The notes beneath the pieces are model-generated. The model made no database searches. It was not told the origin of the DNA and was given only the letters and a program-made list of their open reading frames with translations. The translations under genes were made by a program, and so were the position numbers. From NCBI GenBank assembly GCA_040510375.1, contig JBEVJC010000007.1, forward strand, positions 1-64,000: a DNA stretch of 64,000 nt, read 5' to 3'. Below are positions 8,173-16,779 of the stretch, piece after piece. How positions within the stretch are numbered: the stretch's first letter is position 1; each line of letters begins with the position of its first letter. Source of the DNA: JBEVJC01 sp040510375. GTDB lineage: Bacteria > Bacteroidota > Bacteroidia > Chitinophagales > Chitinophagaceae.

Positions 8173-8618
8173 TTTTTCAGTTTAATAGCCGAACCTTTTT
8201 TATTTAAATAACCCACCAGGTTTTGTTATACAGATGCGGTTTTCTATCTGACTTTTGTGGATTTACAAATGATAAATACAGAAACCCTGCCATAGCCCGG
8301 GTTCTCGGGGGTATTCCAGGTAACAGGGTTGCACGTTTGAAAGGCGTGACCGATTCCCGACTTTAAAAAATCAGGGAAAATCCTGATGACGAATTATACA
8401 AGTAAATATTTGAATTACAATGTTTGGAAACTGTTCCAGTCCCCAATCGCAAATCGTTAAGAATTAATTGTTTAAAATTTCAGATTGCAGATAAATCCAA
8501 AAATGGGCATTAGAGAATTTCCGAAAACTGGCCATCATATAAAAGATTTTACGCAGGGCTGACGTTTGCCGGTCATCCGGCAGAAATCAAATTACATCCT
8601 TAATTATATCTTTGCGGC
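8173..8618. other. 446-base divergent intergenic region
   Basis: Separates the minus-strand 79-residue gene from the plus-strand response regulator. It holds a small hairpin (ATCAGG/CCTGAT, 8370-8387) and the -7 box at 8607-8614. It is AT-rich and contains no credible reading frame; I see no RNA-gene signature. Its length suggests room for regulator binding, but no operator is recognisable. Confidence 0.5.
8607..8614 (+). promoter_or_regulatory. -7 box TATCTTTG, leaderless arrangement
   Basis: Reads TATCTTTG-CGGC-ATG. It is a perfect TAnnTTTG box exactly four bases before the response regulator start, the same register as at 4935, 45579, 60794 and 62937. Confidence 0.65.
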
Positions 8619-8990
8619 ATGACTACCAAACCCACCGTTATTATCTATGATGATAACCAGGACCTGCTTGAAATGTGTACGCTGGTACTCTCCACCATCG
8701 ATGTTGATATTATTACCCGGACAAACTGCGACACTGTGATGAACGATCTGGAAGTTTACCTTCCATCGGCCATCCTGATGGACAATCATATCGGCCCCAA
8801 AACCGGGGTTCAGGTGGTACAACAGATCAAGGCTTCACAATTCAAGACTACGTGCACCATCTTGTTTTCCGCCAATTTCCAGGTGAAAGCACTTGCATTG
8901 GAGGCTGGAGCCGACTATTACCTCGAAAAACCGTTCAACATACACGATTTGAGAAATATAGTCCTCACATGCATCGGCGTAAATTGCTGA
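8619..8990 (+). CDS. Single-domain response regulator
   Basis: A 123-residue receiver domain with no output domain. The acidic pocket is IIYDDNQD, the phospho-acceptor is D55 (AILMDNHIG), a Ser lies in ILFSAN, and the conserved Lys is in YYLEKPFN. It probably relays phosphate or acts by protein contact (inference). It carries the same FSAN switch segment as the receivers at 9034 and 34142, and its body most resembles the latter. No kinase is adjacent; the nearest encoded kinases are more than 14 kb away. Confidence 0.9.
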   Translation: MTTKPTVIIYDDNQDLLEMCTLVLSTIDVDIITRTNCDTVMNDLEVYLPSAILMDNHIGPKTGVQVVQQIKASQFKTTCTILFSANFQVKALALEAGADYYLEKPFNIHDLRNIVLTCIGVNC

Positions 8991-9033
8991 TCCTCTTTAA
9001 AATTCGCTGGCTCTAAAATTGTTCCCATTGGGA

Positions 9034-9423
9034 ATGGCTACCTATGCAGATAATAACCAATTGACGATCGTGATAGCAGACGATGACAGGGATCTCCTGA
9101 TGTTGGTCAAGATGCGACTGGAAGCAGAAGGATTTAAGGTGGCTATTTCAATAAATGGAGAGGATATTTCCCGTATAGCCGTGGAGAAACATGCCGATAT
9201 TATCCTGCTGGATATTTCAATGGATGGTATATCAGGGGAAGATATCTGCAAGCAACTGAAGAATCATAAGAAAACCTCATTTATACCCGTCGTACTGTTT
9301 TCTGCAAATGAAGATATCCGCGAAGTAGCGGAAACCTGCGGTGCCGACGATTATGTTCCCAAACCATTCAGCCTCGACCTGATCAAGGAAAAACTGGTTA
9401 AATTAATTCCCGCTTACCGGTAA
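9034..9423 (+). CDS. Single-domain response regulator
   Basis: A 129-residue receiver starting at ATG 9034; a TTG at 9019 is possible but less likely. Acidic pocket IADDDRD, acceptor D60 (IILLDISMD), switch Ser in VLFSAN, Lys in YVPKPFS. It follows the previous receiver by 43 bases on the same strand and is probably co-transcribed. No DNA-binding or enzyme domain. The pair could form two steps of a phosphorelay or compete for one kinase (inference). Confidence 0.9.
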   Translation: MATYADNNQLTIVIADDDRDLLMLVKMRLEAEGFKVAISINGEDISRIAVEKHADIILLDISMDGISGEDICKQLKNHKKTSFIPVVLFSANEDIREVAETCGADDYVPKPFSLDLIKEKLVKLIPAYR

Positions 9424-9517
9424 CTCCCGGTTATCCTCTGTTCGCTATACTTGTGGCCCAGCCTGTATTACACATTGGGTAACATTATCTACGCTTTCAC
9501 CTTTTTAAATATAAAAA

Positions 9518-9544
9518 GCCGGTCCCATATAAAATTTGACCGGC
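9518..9544. terminator. Bidirectional intrinsic terminator
   Basis: GCCGGTC (9518-9524) pairs with GACCGGC (9538-9544). On the minus strand the stem is followed by TTTTTATATTT, a good terminator for the exporter operon and the small gene at 9568. On the plus strand it is followed by CCTTTCTTTCC, weaker, behind the response regulators. Confidence 0.65.
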
Positions 9545-9567
9545 CCTTTCTTTCCTATGCAGGGGTT

Positions 9568-9759
9568 TCAGCTTTCAGTTGGCGAGAGTGCCTGGGCCTT
9601 TGCCCTTGAAAACACGGCACTCACGTGACGGTTATGCGGTTTATATTTTCCTTCAGCATGCATGGTTCTTGTTTTCCTGCCATTGCGGGTCAACAGGTAA
9701 GTCGCCACCCCGGCAGCAAGTACCGCCAACCCGGCAAGAATTTTCGCATTTTTAGTCAT
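9568..9759 (-). CDS. Small single-pass membrane protein
   Basis: A 63-residue protein from ATG 9759 (an ATG at 9765 is also possible). The hydrophobic segment ILAGLAVLAAGVATYLLT (about 6-23) is followed by a basic stretch (RNGRKTR) and a polar, His/Lys/Arg-containing tail. The positive-inside rule puts the tail in the cytoplasm. It lies 63 bases after tolC-like gene on the same strand and may be the last gene of the exporter operon or an independent gene. No family recognised. Confidence 0.55.
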   Translation of the reverse strand: MTKNAKILAGLAVLAAGVATYLLTRNGRKTRTMHAEGKYKPHNRHVSAVFSRAKAQALSPTES

Positions 9760-9822
9760 GATCATGAGGTTTTGATATTTGTTACACCAAAACTTCAACA
9801 AAGCCTGTGCCTTTTTATTGGC

Positions 9823-11262
9823 CTACCATAATTTCCTTCCGCGGTAATAGTCCAGCACCTTGGAGCGGAGTACATAATCGTACCGGGCTACAATGGAATT
9901 GATATTGGACTGATCCAGTTTATTCTTGGCGATAAGATAGTCAACCGAAGTGCCAACGCCCTCATTAAACAAAATTTCCGAAGCCCTGAAAAATTCCCTG
10001 TAGGCAATGAGTTGTTCACCAAGGGTATGGTAACGGTTGGAAGCCGTAACCAGATTGAGATGGGCCTGCTCCACCGACTGCTGCAATCTTGTTACCGTAG
10101 TCTTCTGTATATACTCCGCATTTTTCAATTGGACCTCCGCCAGTTTAATCCGGTTCCTTGTCTGCCAATTGGTAAAAATCGGAATGCGCAGGTTAAGGCT
10201 GATGGAATTGGAAAGGTTGTTATTGAGTTGCCTGGTATATCGGATTTTCTGGGCGTCGAAGTTGGACTGCTGTGTATATACTGGTGTCTGGACCCCATTA
10301 ATGAGCACGTATTCACTGGTTGGCACTTCGGTGTTGTTGACAAAAACATTGTTACGCGCCGCGCTTGAATAGTTGGTGCCCAATGATCCATTCAGCGAAA
10401 GAATGGGAAACAGGGTACTCCGGTTTGCGCGGACACCCCGGGCCGCACTTTTAGTTTTAAGATCAACTGATTTAACCAACGCGAATTCTTTAAGGGTCTC
10501 AGCATATACTTCCTCTGCTGTACCCTCATATTTTTCTGCAAACTCTGCGTTATCGAGACGCTCCAGTTTCAGGTCAGCACGGTACAATACATTCATCAGT
10601 TCGCAAAGCCTGACCTTGGCTGTACCCAACGAGTTGACAGCATTAATAATCGCCAGCTGGTCGTTTGCATACTGACCGCGCAGGTCGTACAGATCGGTGG
10701 GCTTTACTGCACCTTCATTATTCAGGATCTCCAGCCGTTCTACCTGTCGAAGTGAAAGTTCGGCCTGCTGGTTCACTTGCCGTAACAGGTCTTCGCTGCG
10801 TAACACTTCAAGATAGGCAAGGATCACGCTGATTGTTACGTTGTCCTTGGCCTGTTGCCAGTCCATCCTGGCTGCCTCGAATCCCAGTTCGTTTTGTTTT
10901 ACTGAATTGCGTAATGCTCCACCGTTGAAAAGGATCACACCACTGTTGACTCCGTAATTGGAGTAGTTGATGGTTTCATTACTGTAGGCATTGGAGAACG
11001 GATCGATACTGCGGCCCTGGTTAATACCTGATGTAGTATTGGCAGAAAGATCGGGCAACTGGTTTAGTCTTGCCTGGTTCCAGTTGATTTTCGCAGTCTG
11101 CAGCGCAAGCTGGCTTTGTTGTACATCAAGGTTGTTGTTGATAGCAGTCTCCACACACTCCTGCAGCGTAAGCAAACTATCATTAAGTTGGGACTGCTGT
11201 GCGTTCATAATCCCCGGCACCACCAGGGCGGAAGAAAGAAGAAAGGTTAAATACTTTTTCAT
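9823..11262 (-). CDS. TolC-family outer-membrane efflux protein
   Basis: A 479-residue protein with a signal peptide (first ~21 residues, ending near MNAQ). It holds two copies of the outer-membrane-efflux repeat: long Gln/Asn-rich helices, for example LTLQECVETAINNNLDVQQ at the start and the C-terminal half with NRIKLAEVQLKNAEYIQ. TolC proteins form trimeric channels through the outer membrane and dock to HlyD-type adaptors. Here it is the last transport gene of the minus-strand operon, eight bases behind an ABC ATPase gene. It therefore supplies the outer-membrane exit for the HlyD/FtsX system encoded upstream. Confidence 0.93.
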   Translation of the reverse strand: MKKYLTFLLSSALVVPGIMNAQQSQLNDSLLTLQECVETAINNNLDVQQSQLALQTAKINWNQARLNQLPDLSANTTSGINQGRSIDPFSNAYSNETINYSNYGVNSGVILFNGGALRNSVKQNELGFEAARMDWQQAKDNVTISVILAYLEVLRSEDLLRQVNQQAELSLRQVERLEILNNEGAVKPTDLYDLRGQYANDQLAIINAVNSLGTAKVRLCELMNVLYRADLKLERLDNAEFAEKYEGTAEEVYAETLKEFALVKSVDLKTKSAARGVRANRSTLFPILSLNGSLGTNYSSAARNNVFVNNTEVPTSEYVLINGVQTPVYTQQSNFDAQKIRYTRQLNNNLSNSISLNLRIPIFTNWQTRNRIKLAEVQLKNAEYIQKTTVTRLQQSVEQAHLNLVTASNRYHTLGEQLIAYREFFRASEILFNEGVGTSVDYLIAKNKLDQSNINSIVARYDYVLRSKVLDYYRGRKLW

Positions 11263-11270
11263 GATTTGAT

Positions 11271-11933
11271 TTATTTCTCGACCATCCCGTCGAGCAAGTG
11301 AATTACACGGGATCCGTACTCTGCATTTTTTTCCGAATGGGTGACCTGGATGATGGTCACTCCTTCCCTGTTAAGTTCCCTGAATAACTGCATGATCTCT
11401 TCTCCCTGTTTGGAGTTGAGGTTGCCGGTGGGTTCATCGGCCAGTAATAGTTTGGGCTTTGCGATCAATGCCCTTGCAATGCCCACCAGTTGCTGTTGCC
11501 CGCCCGATAGTTGTGTAGGAAATAAGTCCTTCTTCCCTACTATCTGGAACCTGTCCAGGATATCGGCCACCATGGCTTTACGTTCTGACGATTTGATGTC
11601 CTGGTAAATGAGGGGTGTTTCAATATTTTCATAAACAGTTAGTTCATCAATCAGGTGATAGGCCTGGAATACAAATCCGATGTATTGTTTATACAGGGCA
11701 GATTTTTGTTTGTCCTTCAGTTTGTGTACCGACTCATGAAGAAACTGGTATTCCCCTTCATCAAACCCATCGAGCATACCGATGATATTGAGTAAGGTGG
11801 ATTTGCCCGAGCCCGATGGACCCATGATGGATACAAATTCGCCTTCATTAATGCGGAGGTTTATGTCTTTTAAAAGAAACGTGCGGTTGCTGCCACTATT
11901 GTACCATTTGTAGATATGTTTGAGTTCGACCAT
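11271..11933 (-). CDS. ABC transporter ATPase, LolD/MacB type
   Basis: A 220-residue ATPase: Walker A GPSGSGKST, Q-loop FVFQAYHLIDELTVYEN, signature LSGGQQQ, Walker B LLLADEPTGNL, H-loop VTHSE. The length and TVYEN/EPTGNL context match the lipoprotein-release/MacB class that drives periplasmic work through FtsX-like permeases rather than membrane translocation. The signature is followed by LVGIARA where most relatives have RVAIARA. It is the second ATPase of the operon, placed between the third permease (gap 20 bases) and the TolC gene (gap 8). Confidence 0.93.
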   Translation of the reverse strand: MVELKHIYKWYNSGSNRTFLLKDINLRINEGEFVSIMGPSGSGKSTLLNIIGMLDGFDEGEYQFLHESVHKLKDKQKSALYKQYIGFVFQAYHLIDELTVYENIETPLIYQDIKSSERKAMVADILDRFQIVGKKDLFPTQLSGGQQQLVGIARALIAKPKLLLADEPTGNLNSKQGEEIMQLFRELNREGVTIIQVTHSEKNAEYGSRVIHLLDGMVEK

Positions 11934-11953
11934 AATCTGTTTTATTTTTTTTA

Positions 11954-14353
11954 CTATTCAGAACGTAATGAATTAACGGGATTTGCGGTAGCGGCCTTCA
12001 TGGTCTGCAATACAATCAGCAGGCTTGTGATTATTCCAAGTGCAAGACTGGCTGTAACAAAGGGGCTGGCAGAGATCCGGATGCGGTATGCATAGTCAGC
12101 CAGCCACTGATCCATAATGAGCCAGGCAATTGGACAGGCAAGCAGGGCTCCTGCAGTGATAATAAGCAGGAAATCTTTCAGGAACAAACGGATAATCGAT
12201 GACACAGAGGCCCCTACTATTTTCCTGATGCCGATTTCCTTTACCCTTTTCTGGATATTCAGGGAAACCAGTCCCACCACACCCAGCAGTGCAATTAATA
12301 TAGCAAGTCCGCTGGCGAGGCCGGCAGCCTGTTTCAGCCGGATCTCATTTGTATAGATTTTTTTAAGGGTATCATCCATGAAAGTATATTCGAACGGGGT
12401 TCCAGGCAGAGCGGCCGACCATTCCTTTTGCAAGGCAGCAAGCGAGGCGGCTGTATTGCCCGGTTGGATTTTCAGTGATAAGAAACGATACACCTGAATC
12501 ATCCGCACATTCATAAATACCGAAGGTTCGATCGGCTGTTGCATCGAAGCGAAATGGAAATCGCGCACAACACCTTTGATGATAAGATCACCCGAACCCT
12601 GGTTTACTGTCAGTTTGCGGCCAATAGCATCTGCCGCGTCCTTCCATCCAAAAGCAGCAACTGCTTTTTCATTGATCACTATATCAGACGCATTGTAAGG
12701 TGTTTCAAAAAACTTACCCGCCACCAATGGCAGCTTGTAGGTATCTGCATAGTATTGGTCGGTCGACAGTGTCGTTACTGAAATAGCATTCACAGAATCC
12801 GTTCCGGGTTGCCGCATCTGGACGGTGTTCAGGTTATTCCCGTTGGGAATCTCATACGATACAGATGCTCCGGCCACCTGTGGTAACCGGGCAAAACGGT
12901 CGCGGATGCGCTCCACTTTTTCCACACCCGCCGCGCTCCAGTCGCGCGGAAGCTGCGCCGATACCACAAACTCTTTGTCATAACCCAGGTCCTTTCCGAA
13001 AAACAGTTCTATCTGGCGCGAGATAATAATGGCCGATGAAAAAACGATTGCTGCCAGGCAGAACTGGAAACCAATAAGTGAACGGCGCAACCAGCGGTTT
13101 TCACCTACTGTACCGAGTTTGCCTTTAAGGGAATTTATTGAATTCAATCCACCAAGTACAAAGGCCGGATAAATCCCTGCAATGAGACCGACAACCAGGG
13201 CAAACATTACCGGAATGGCCAGATATGAAACCGGAAAAACAAACAGGGAAGGAATGTTTTTTCCAAGAATAGAATTAAACATGGGCCGGGCCAGGATGTA
13301 CAGCCCAAGTGCCACGACCGTAGCAAGAAGCACGATCAGCACGGATTCTGTAAGGAACTGGCCAATGAGCTGCGATTTTTTTCCACCCAGTGTTTTCCGT
13401 ACTCCGATCTCCCGCATACGGCGTCCGGCCTGGCTGATGGACAGGTTTACGAAATTGATAATGGCCATTCCCAGGATAAACAGGGCGATTGCCGAAAGCG
13501 TATAAATCATCTTCTGCACAAGGCCGTTCTCCATAACCAGGTAATAATCACTCATGGGTACCAGGTAGGGAGTAAGGTTGGAAGAGATGTCACTGATGGT
13601 ATTGGCAGTTACAAGTTGTTTCATCGCTTTTTCTGCCAACGCGGGACTGGTTCCCGGCTGGAGTTCCAGGTATTGCACCACATACTGGTTATTCCATCGC
13701 TCTATATCGCGGTTAAAAAAAGAGAGGGTATTAAGTGGTATGTAAAACTGGTTGTCATTGGAACTGTTTACTTCCGTCACGCTGTTGCGAACCGGCTTTG
13801 CCAGCACGCCTGTGATCTGGAAATCCCTCCTGGTTCCATTAAAGCTTTCGATATTCAGGGTTTCCCCGATAATATCTGTTCTCCCGAAATATTTCCGCGC
13901 CATATTTTCACTGATCACCAGTGAGAATGGTTCCCTTAACGCAGTGGATATATTTCCCTGTATCAAATTAAATCCGAACATCTGCAGGAATGTGCTGTCG
14001 CCAATCTGTAATCCCTCGCGAAAAGCCTTATCCCCTTTTGACACCGTGGAGGTTACTCCATCCCAACGATAGTAATTTTTTACAAGGTCGGGAAACTGGC
14101 GTTTCATTTCCCTGGCAAGCGGACCCACACTAGTGAGAGGCAATCCCATACTTTCCGTCTTCCACTTACTTTCTACTTTATATAATTGCCCAACATTCTT
14201 CAGACCCGAATTCACGCTTAGTTCTTCCCTGACATAGGCTGCAATCAGCAGGCTGAAAGCGATGCCGGCAGCGAGTCCCAGGATATTGATCAGCGAAAAC
14301 AATTTCTGTTTCCGGAGCGAGCGCCAACCTATGATAAAATATTGTTTAAGCAT
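11954..14353 (-). CDS. ABC permease with two FtsX/MacB modules (permease 3)
   Basis: A 799-residue permease. It begins with the Bacteroidota signature MLKQYFIIGWRSLRKQKLFS and a first membrane helix (about 20-42). A periplasmic MacB-type core domain and an FtsX block with the cytoplasmic coupling segment (MREIGVRKTLGGKKSQ) follow. The layout is then repeated: helix, second periplasmic domain, and an FtsX block with VKEIGIRKIVGASVSSI, ending NPVNSLRSE. Such double-module proteins are roughly twice the length of E. coli permeases lacking an ATPase. The three permeases here share start, coupling and end motifs, so they are paralogues. Partners: the flanking ATPases. Confidence 0.92.
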   Translation of the reverse strand: MLKQYFIIGWRSLRKQKLFSLINILGLAAGIAFSLLIAAYVREELSVNSGLKNVGQLYKVESKWKTESMGLPLTSVGPLAREMKRQFPDLVKNYYRWDGVTSTVSKGDKAFREGLQIGDSTFLQMFGFNLIQGNISTALREPFSLVISENMARKYFGRTDIIGETLNIESFNGTRRDFQITGVLAKPVRNSVTEVNSSNDNQFYIPLNTLSFFNRDIERWNNQYVVQYLELQPGTSPALAEKAMKQLVTANTISDISSNLTPYLVPMSDYYLVMENGLVQKMIYTLSAIALFILGMAIINFVNLSISQAGRRMREIGVRKTLGGKKSQLIGQFLTESVLIVLLATVVALGLYILARPMFNSILGKNIPSLFVFPVSYLAIPVMFALVVGLIAGIYPAFVLGGLNSINSLKGKLGTVGENRWLRRSLIGFQFCLAAIVFSSAIIISRQIELFFGKDLGYDKEFVVSAQLPRDWSAAGVEKVERIRDRFARLPQVAGASVSYEIPNGNNLNTVQMRQPGTDSVNAISVTTLSTDQYYADTYKLPLVAGKFFETPYNASDIVINEKAVAAFGWKDAADAIGRKLTVNQGSGDLIIKGVVRDFHFASMQQPIEPSVFMNVRMIQVYRFLSLKIQPGNTAASLAALQKEWSAALPGTPFEYTFMDDTLKKIYTNEIRLKQAAGLASGLAILIALLGVVGLVSLNIQKRVKEIGIRKIVGASVSSIIRLFLKDFLLIITAGALLACPIAWLIMDQWLADYAYRIRISASPFVTASLALGIITSLLIVLQTMKAATANPVNSLRSE

Positions 14354-14387
14354 ATTTGATATTTAACCGATCCATTCTACAGATGAA

Positions 14388-16760
14388 CTATTCCGTTCTC
14401 AGGCTCTTTACAGGATTTGACATGGATGCATTAAGTGCCTGTATACCTACAGTAAGCAGGGCCACCGCTAAAGTAACCAGGCAGGATAACGGAAAAATCC
14501 ACCAGTAACCCGGCACCTGGTAGGCAAATCCCTGCAACCAGGTATTGGCGGCATACCAGGCCAGAGGCAGTGCAATAAAAAATGCGATCAGCACCAGTAA
14601 CAGGAAGCTGCCCGATACAAGTCGCGAGATCTGGAATACAGATGCACCCAATACTTTACGGACACCGATCTCTTTAATCCGGCGGCGGATGGAAATGGTG
14701 GCCAGTCCAAACAAACCGATACAGGAAATAAAAATGGTAATGACCGCTGCGAAACTGATAATCGATTTCCAGCGTAGTTCATTTTCGTAATTGGCAAAAT
14801 TGAGATCCTGTTTGTAAGCATAGTCGAACGGATGATAAGGCACGAGTTGTTTAACTATTTTCTCAATAGCAGAGATCGTAGCCACCTGGTTTTCCGGGCG
14901 GATCCTTAACATGAACTGACCGAAATGTAATTTGGGATCGGTCGAAAAAACCTGGGGCATGATCTTCGCCTTGAGCGATTCAAAGTGATAGTCCCTGACA
15001 ACGCCGATTACTTCAAGCTGGTCGGGACCCTGGTTCAGCATGATCTTCTGCCCGATCGGATCCTTCCATCCTGCTGCCTTTACATAACTTTCGTTTACCA
15101 GTACCGAATGGGTGGAATCAGCAGGAAAATCGGGTGAGAAATTACGGCCCATCAATACCGGTACCTGTAGTGTTGGCAGATAGGATTCATCTATATGATC
15201 ATACATGACATCAATATCCTTATTGTTGGCGGTTGAACGGGTAACCCATATTCCGTTCATCCTTGGTGCGGCCATTTCAACTCCGGGCAACTTACTGAAT
15301 TCCTGTTTGAACAGCGCCATCAGTTTTTTATCACCGTTACGGTTAACGGTTACTTCAAGCAGGTTCTGGTCGTTATATCCAAGTTCTTTATGGGTAAGAT
15401 AATCGAACTGCGCATATACGAAAAGGGTACCGATAATCAGGAAGGTGGAGAGGGCAAACTGCAGGACAACCAGGCTACGTGATAAATAATTTTTCCCCGC
15501 ATTTGTTCCGCGGTTGTATAAAGTTTTTACGGGATCAAAGCCCGACAACACCAGTGCCGGATAAAAACCCGCAATGAACGCTGTAACAAGGAACAGTCCG
15601 ATATAACCCAGTACCAGCGTGGGGTCCATCAGGTACCCCAGGCTCAGGTGTTTGTTGGCCAGTTCGTTGAAAGTAGGAAGGATCAGCAGGGCGATACCAA
15701 TTGCCAGCAGAAACGCAAGTGCACAAAGCAGGAACGATTCTCCCAGGAACTGGATCATCAGCTGGCGACGTTGTCCGCCCACTACTTTACGGATACCGAT
15801 CTCTTTTGCACGACGTAACGATTGTGCGATGGTAAGATTGATAAAATTAATACAGGCAATTACCAGGATGAACAAGGCAATCCCCGTCAGGATATACGAG
15901 TATACCGGATCGCTTGCATTACTGGTTGCGCGCATAGTTGGATCCAGGTGCATATCGGGAAAGGCCTGCAATCCCCAGGTGAAACTTCCCACACCCATCG
16001 CTTTCATTTCTTCGATCTCCTTTGCGTTAGCCCTGGCATAATGCGCCCTCATTTTATGGGTAACCGAAGTGATGTCCGCATTTTTTTCCAGCAACAGGTA
16101 GGTGGGATATGACAACCAGCTCCAGGTATAATCAGGTTCTTTCTGTTCACGGTATTTAAAAGGAAGGACCATATCAAACTGGATGGTGGAATTCTGCGGT
16201 GCCCGTTTTGCTACTGCGGTAACGGTGAAGGGTTGAAATGTATCACTGATCTCCAGTTCAATGTTTTTACCTGTTGCATCAATACTCCCAAAATATTTTA
16301 TTGCGGCATCTTCGGATAGAACAACAGAATGCAGGTCGTTCAATGCCACCTGCGGATTCCCGGATCGCAACGGGAAGGAAAACAAGGTAAAAAAGTTGTT
16401 GTCAGCCCAGAGCACTTTCTGGCGGTAAGTATCCTGACCCTTCCGTGTAAGTGAATTCGTTTCCTGCACCCGTACAAATTCTTTTATTTCGGGGATCGCG
16501 GCTTTAAACGAAGGACCCTGTACCATGGCCGATGCGCCTATTTTATTTTCACGGCCATCCTTTTCGCGGATCTCGCAGGTGATGCGGTATAACTGACCGG
16601 CATTTCCCTGGAACCTGTCGAAAGTCATTTCGTCTTTTGCATACAGGAAGATCAGCATACAGCAGGCGAGACCAATACCAAGACCGGTAATATGGATGAA
16701 ACTGAAAACCTTGTTTTTTGTCAGGGTCCGGAACGCGATTTTGAAATAATTCCTAATCAT
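14388..16760 (-). CDS. ABC permease with two FtsX/MacB modules (permease 2)
   Basis: A 790-residue paralogue of its neighbours, from ATG 16760 (MIRNYFKIAFRTLTKNK). The frame is open further upstream, into the previous gene, but that part lacks homology to the other permeases. Two coupling segments are visible (AKEIGIRKVVGGQRRQ and IKEIGVRKVLGASVFQ), and it ends SNPVKSLRTE. Periplasmic domains lie at about residues 50-280 and 450-660. It sits 19 bases after permease 1 and 34 bases before permease 3. Known: this class transmits ATP hydrolysis as a mechanical movement to periplasmic substrates (MacB, LolCE). The cargo is unknown. Confidence 0.92.
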   Translation of the reverse strand: MIRNYFKIAFRTLTKNKVFSFIHITGLGIGLACCMLIFLYAKDEMTFDRFQGNAGQLYRITCEIREKDGRENKIGASAMVQGPSFKAAIPEIKEFVRVQETNSLTRKGQDTYRQKVLWADNNFFTLFSFPLRSGNPQVALNDLHSVVLSEDAAIKYFGSIDATGKNIELEISDTFQPFTVTAVAKRAPQNSTIQFDMVLPFKYREQKEPDYTWSWLSYPTYLLLEKNADITSVTHKMRAHYARANAKEIEEMKAMGVGSFTWGLQAFPDMHLDPTMRATSNASDPVYSYILTGIALFILVIACINFINLTIAQSLRRAKEIGIRKVVGGQRRQLMIQFLGESFLLCALAFLLAIGIALLILPTFNELANKHLSLGYLMDPTLVLGYIGLFLVTAFIAGFYPALVLSGFDPVKTLYNRGTNAGKNYLSRSLVVLQFALSTFLIIGTLFVYAQFDYLTHKELGYNDQNLLEVTVNRNGDKKLMALFKQEFSKLPGVEMAAPRMNGIWVTRSTANNKDIDVMYDHIDESYLPTLQVPVLMGRNFSPDFPADSTHSVLVNESYVKAAGWKDPIGQKIMLNQGPDQLEVIGVVRDYHFESLKAKIMPQVFSTDPKLHFGQFMLRIRPENQVATISAIEKIVKQLVPYHPFDYAYKQDLNFANYENELRWKSIISFAAVITIFISCIGLFGLATISIRRRIKEIGVRKVLGASVFQISRLVSGSFLLLVLIAFFIALPLAWYAANTWLQGFAYQVPGYWWIFPLSCLVTLAVALLTVGIQALNASMSNPVKSLRTE

Positions 16761-16779
16761 GGAAATGCTTTTTTTAATA

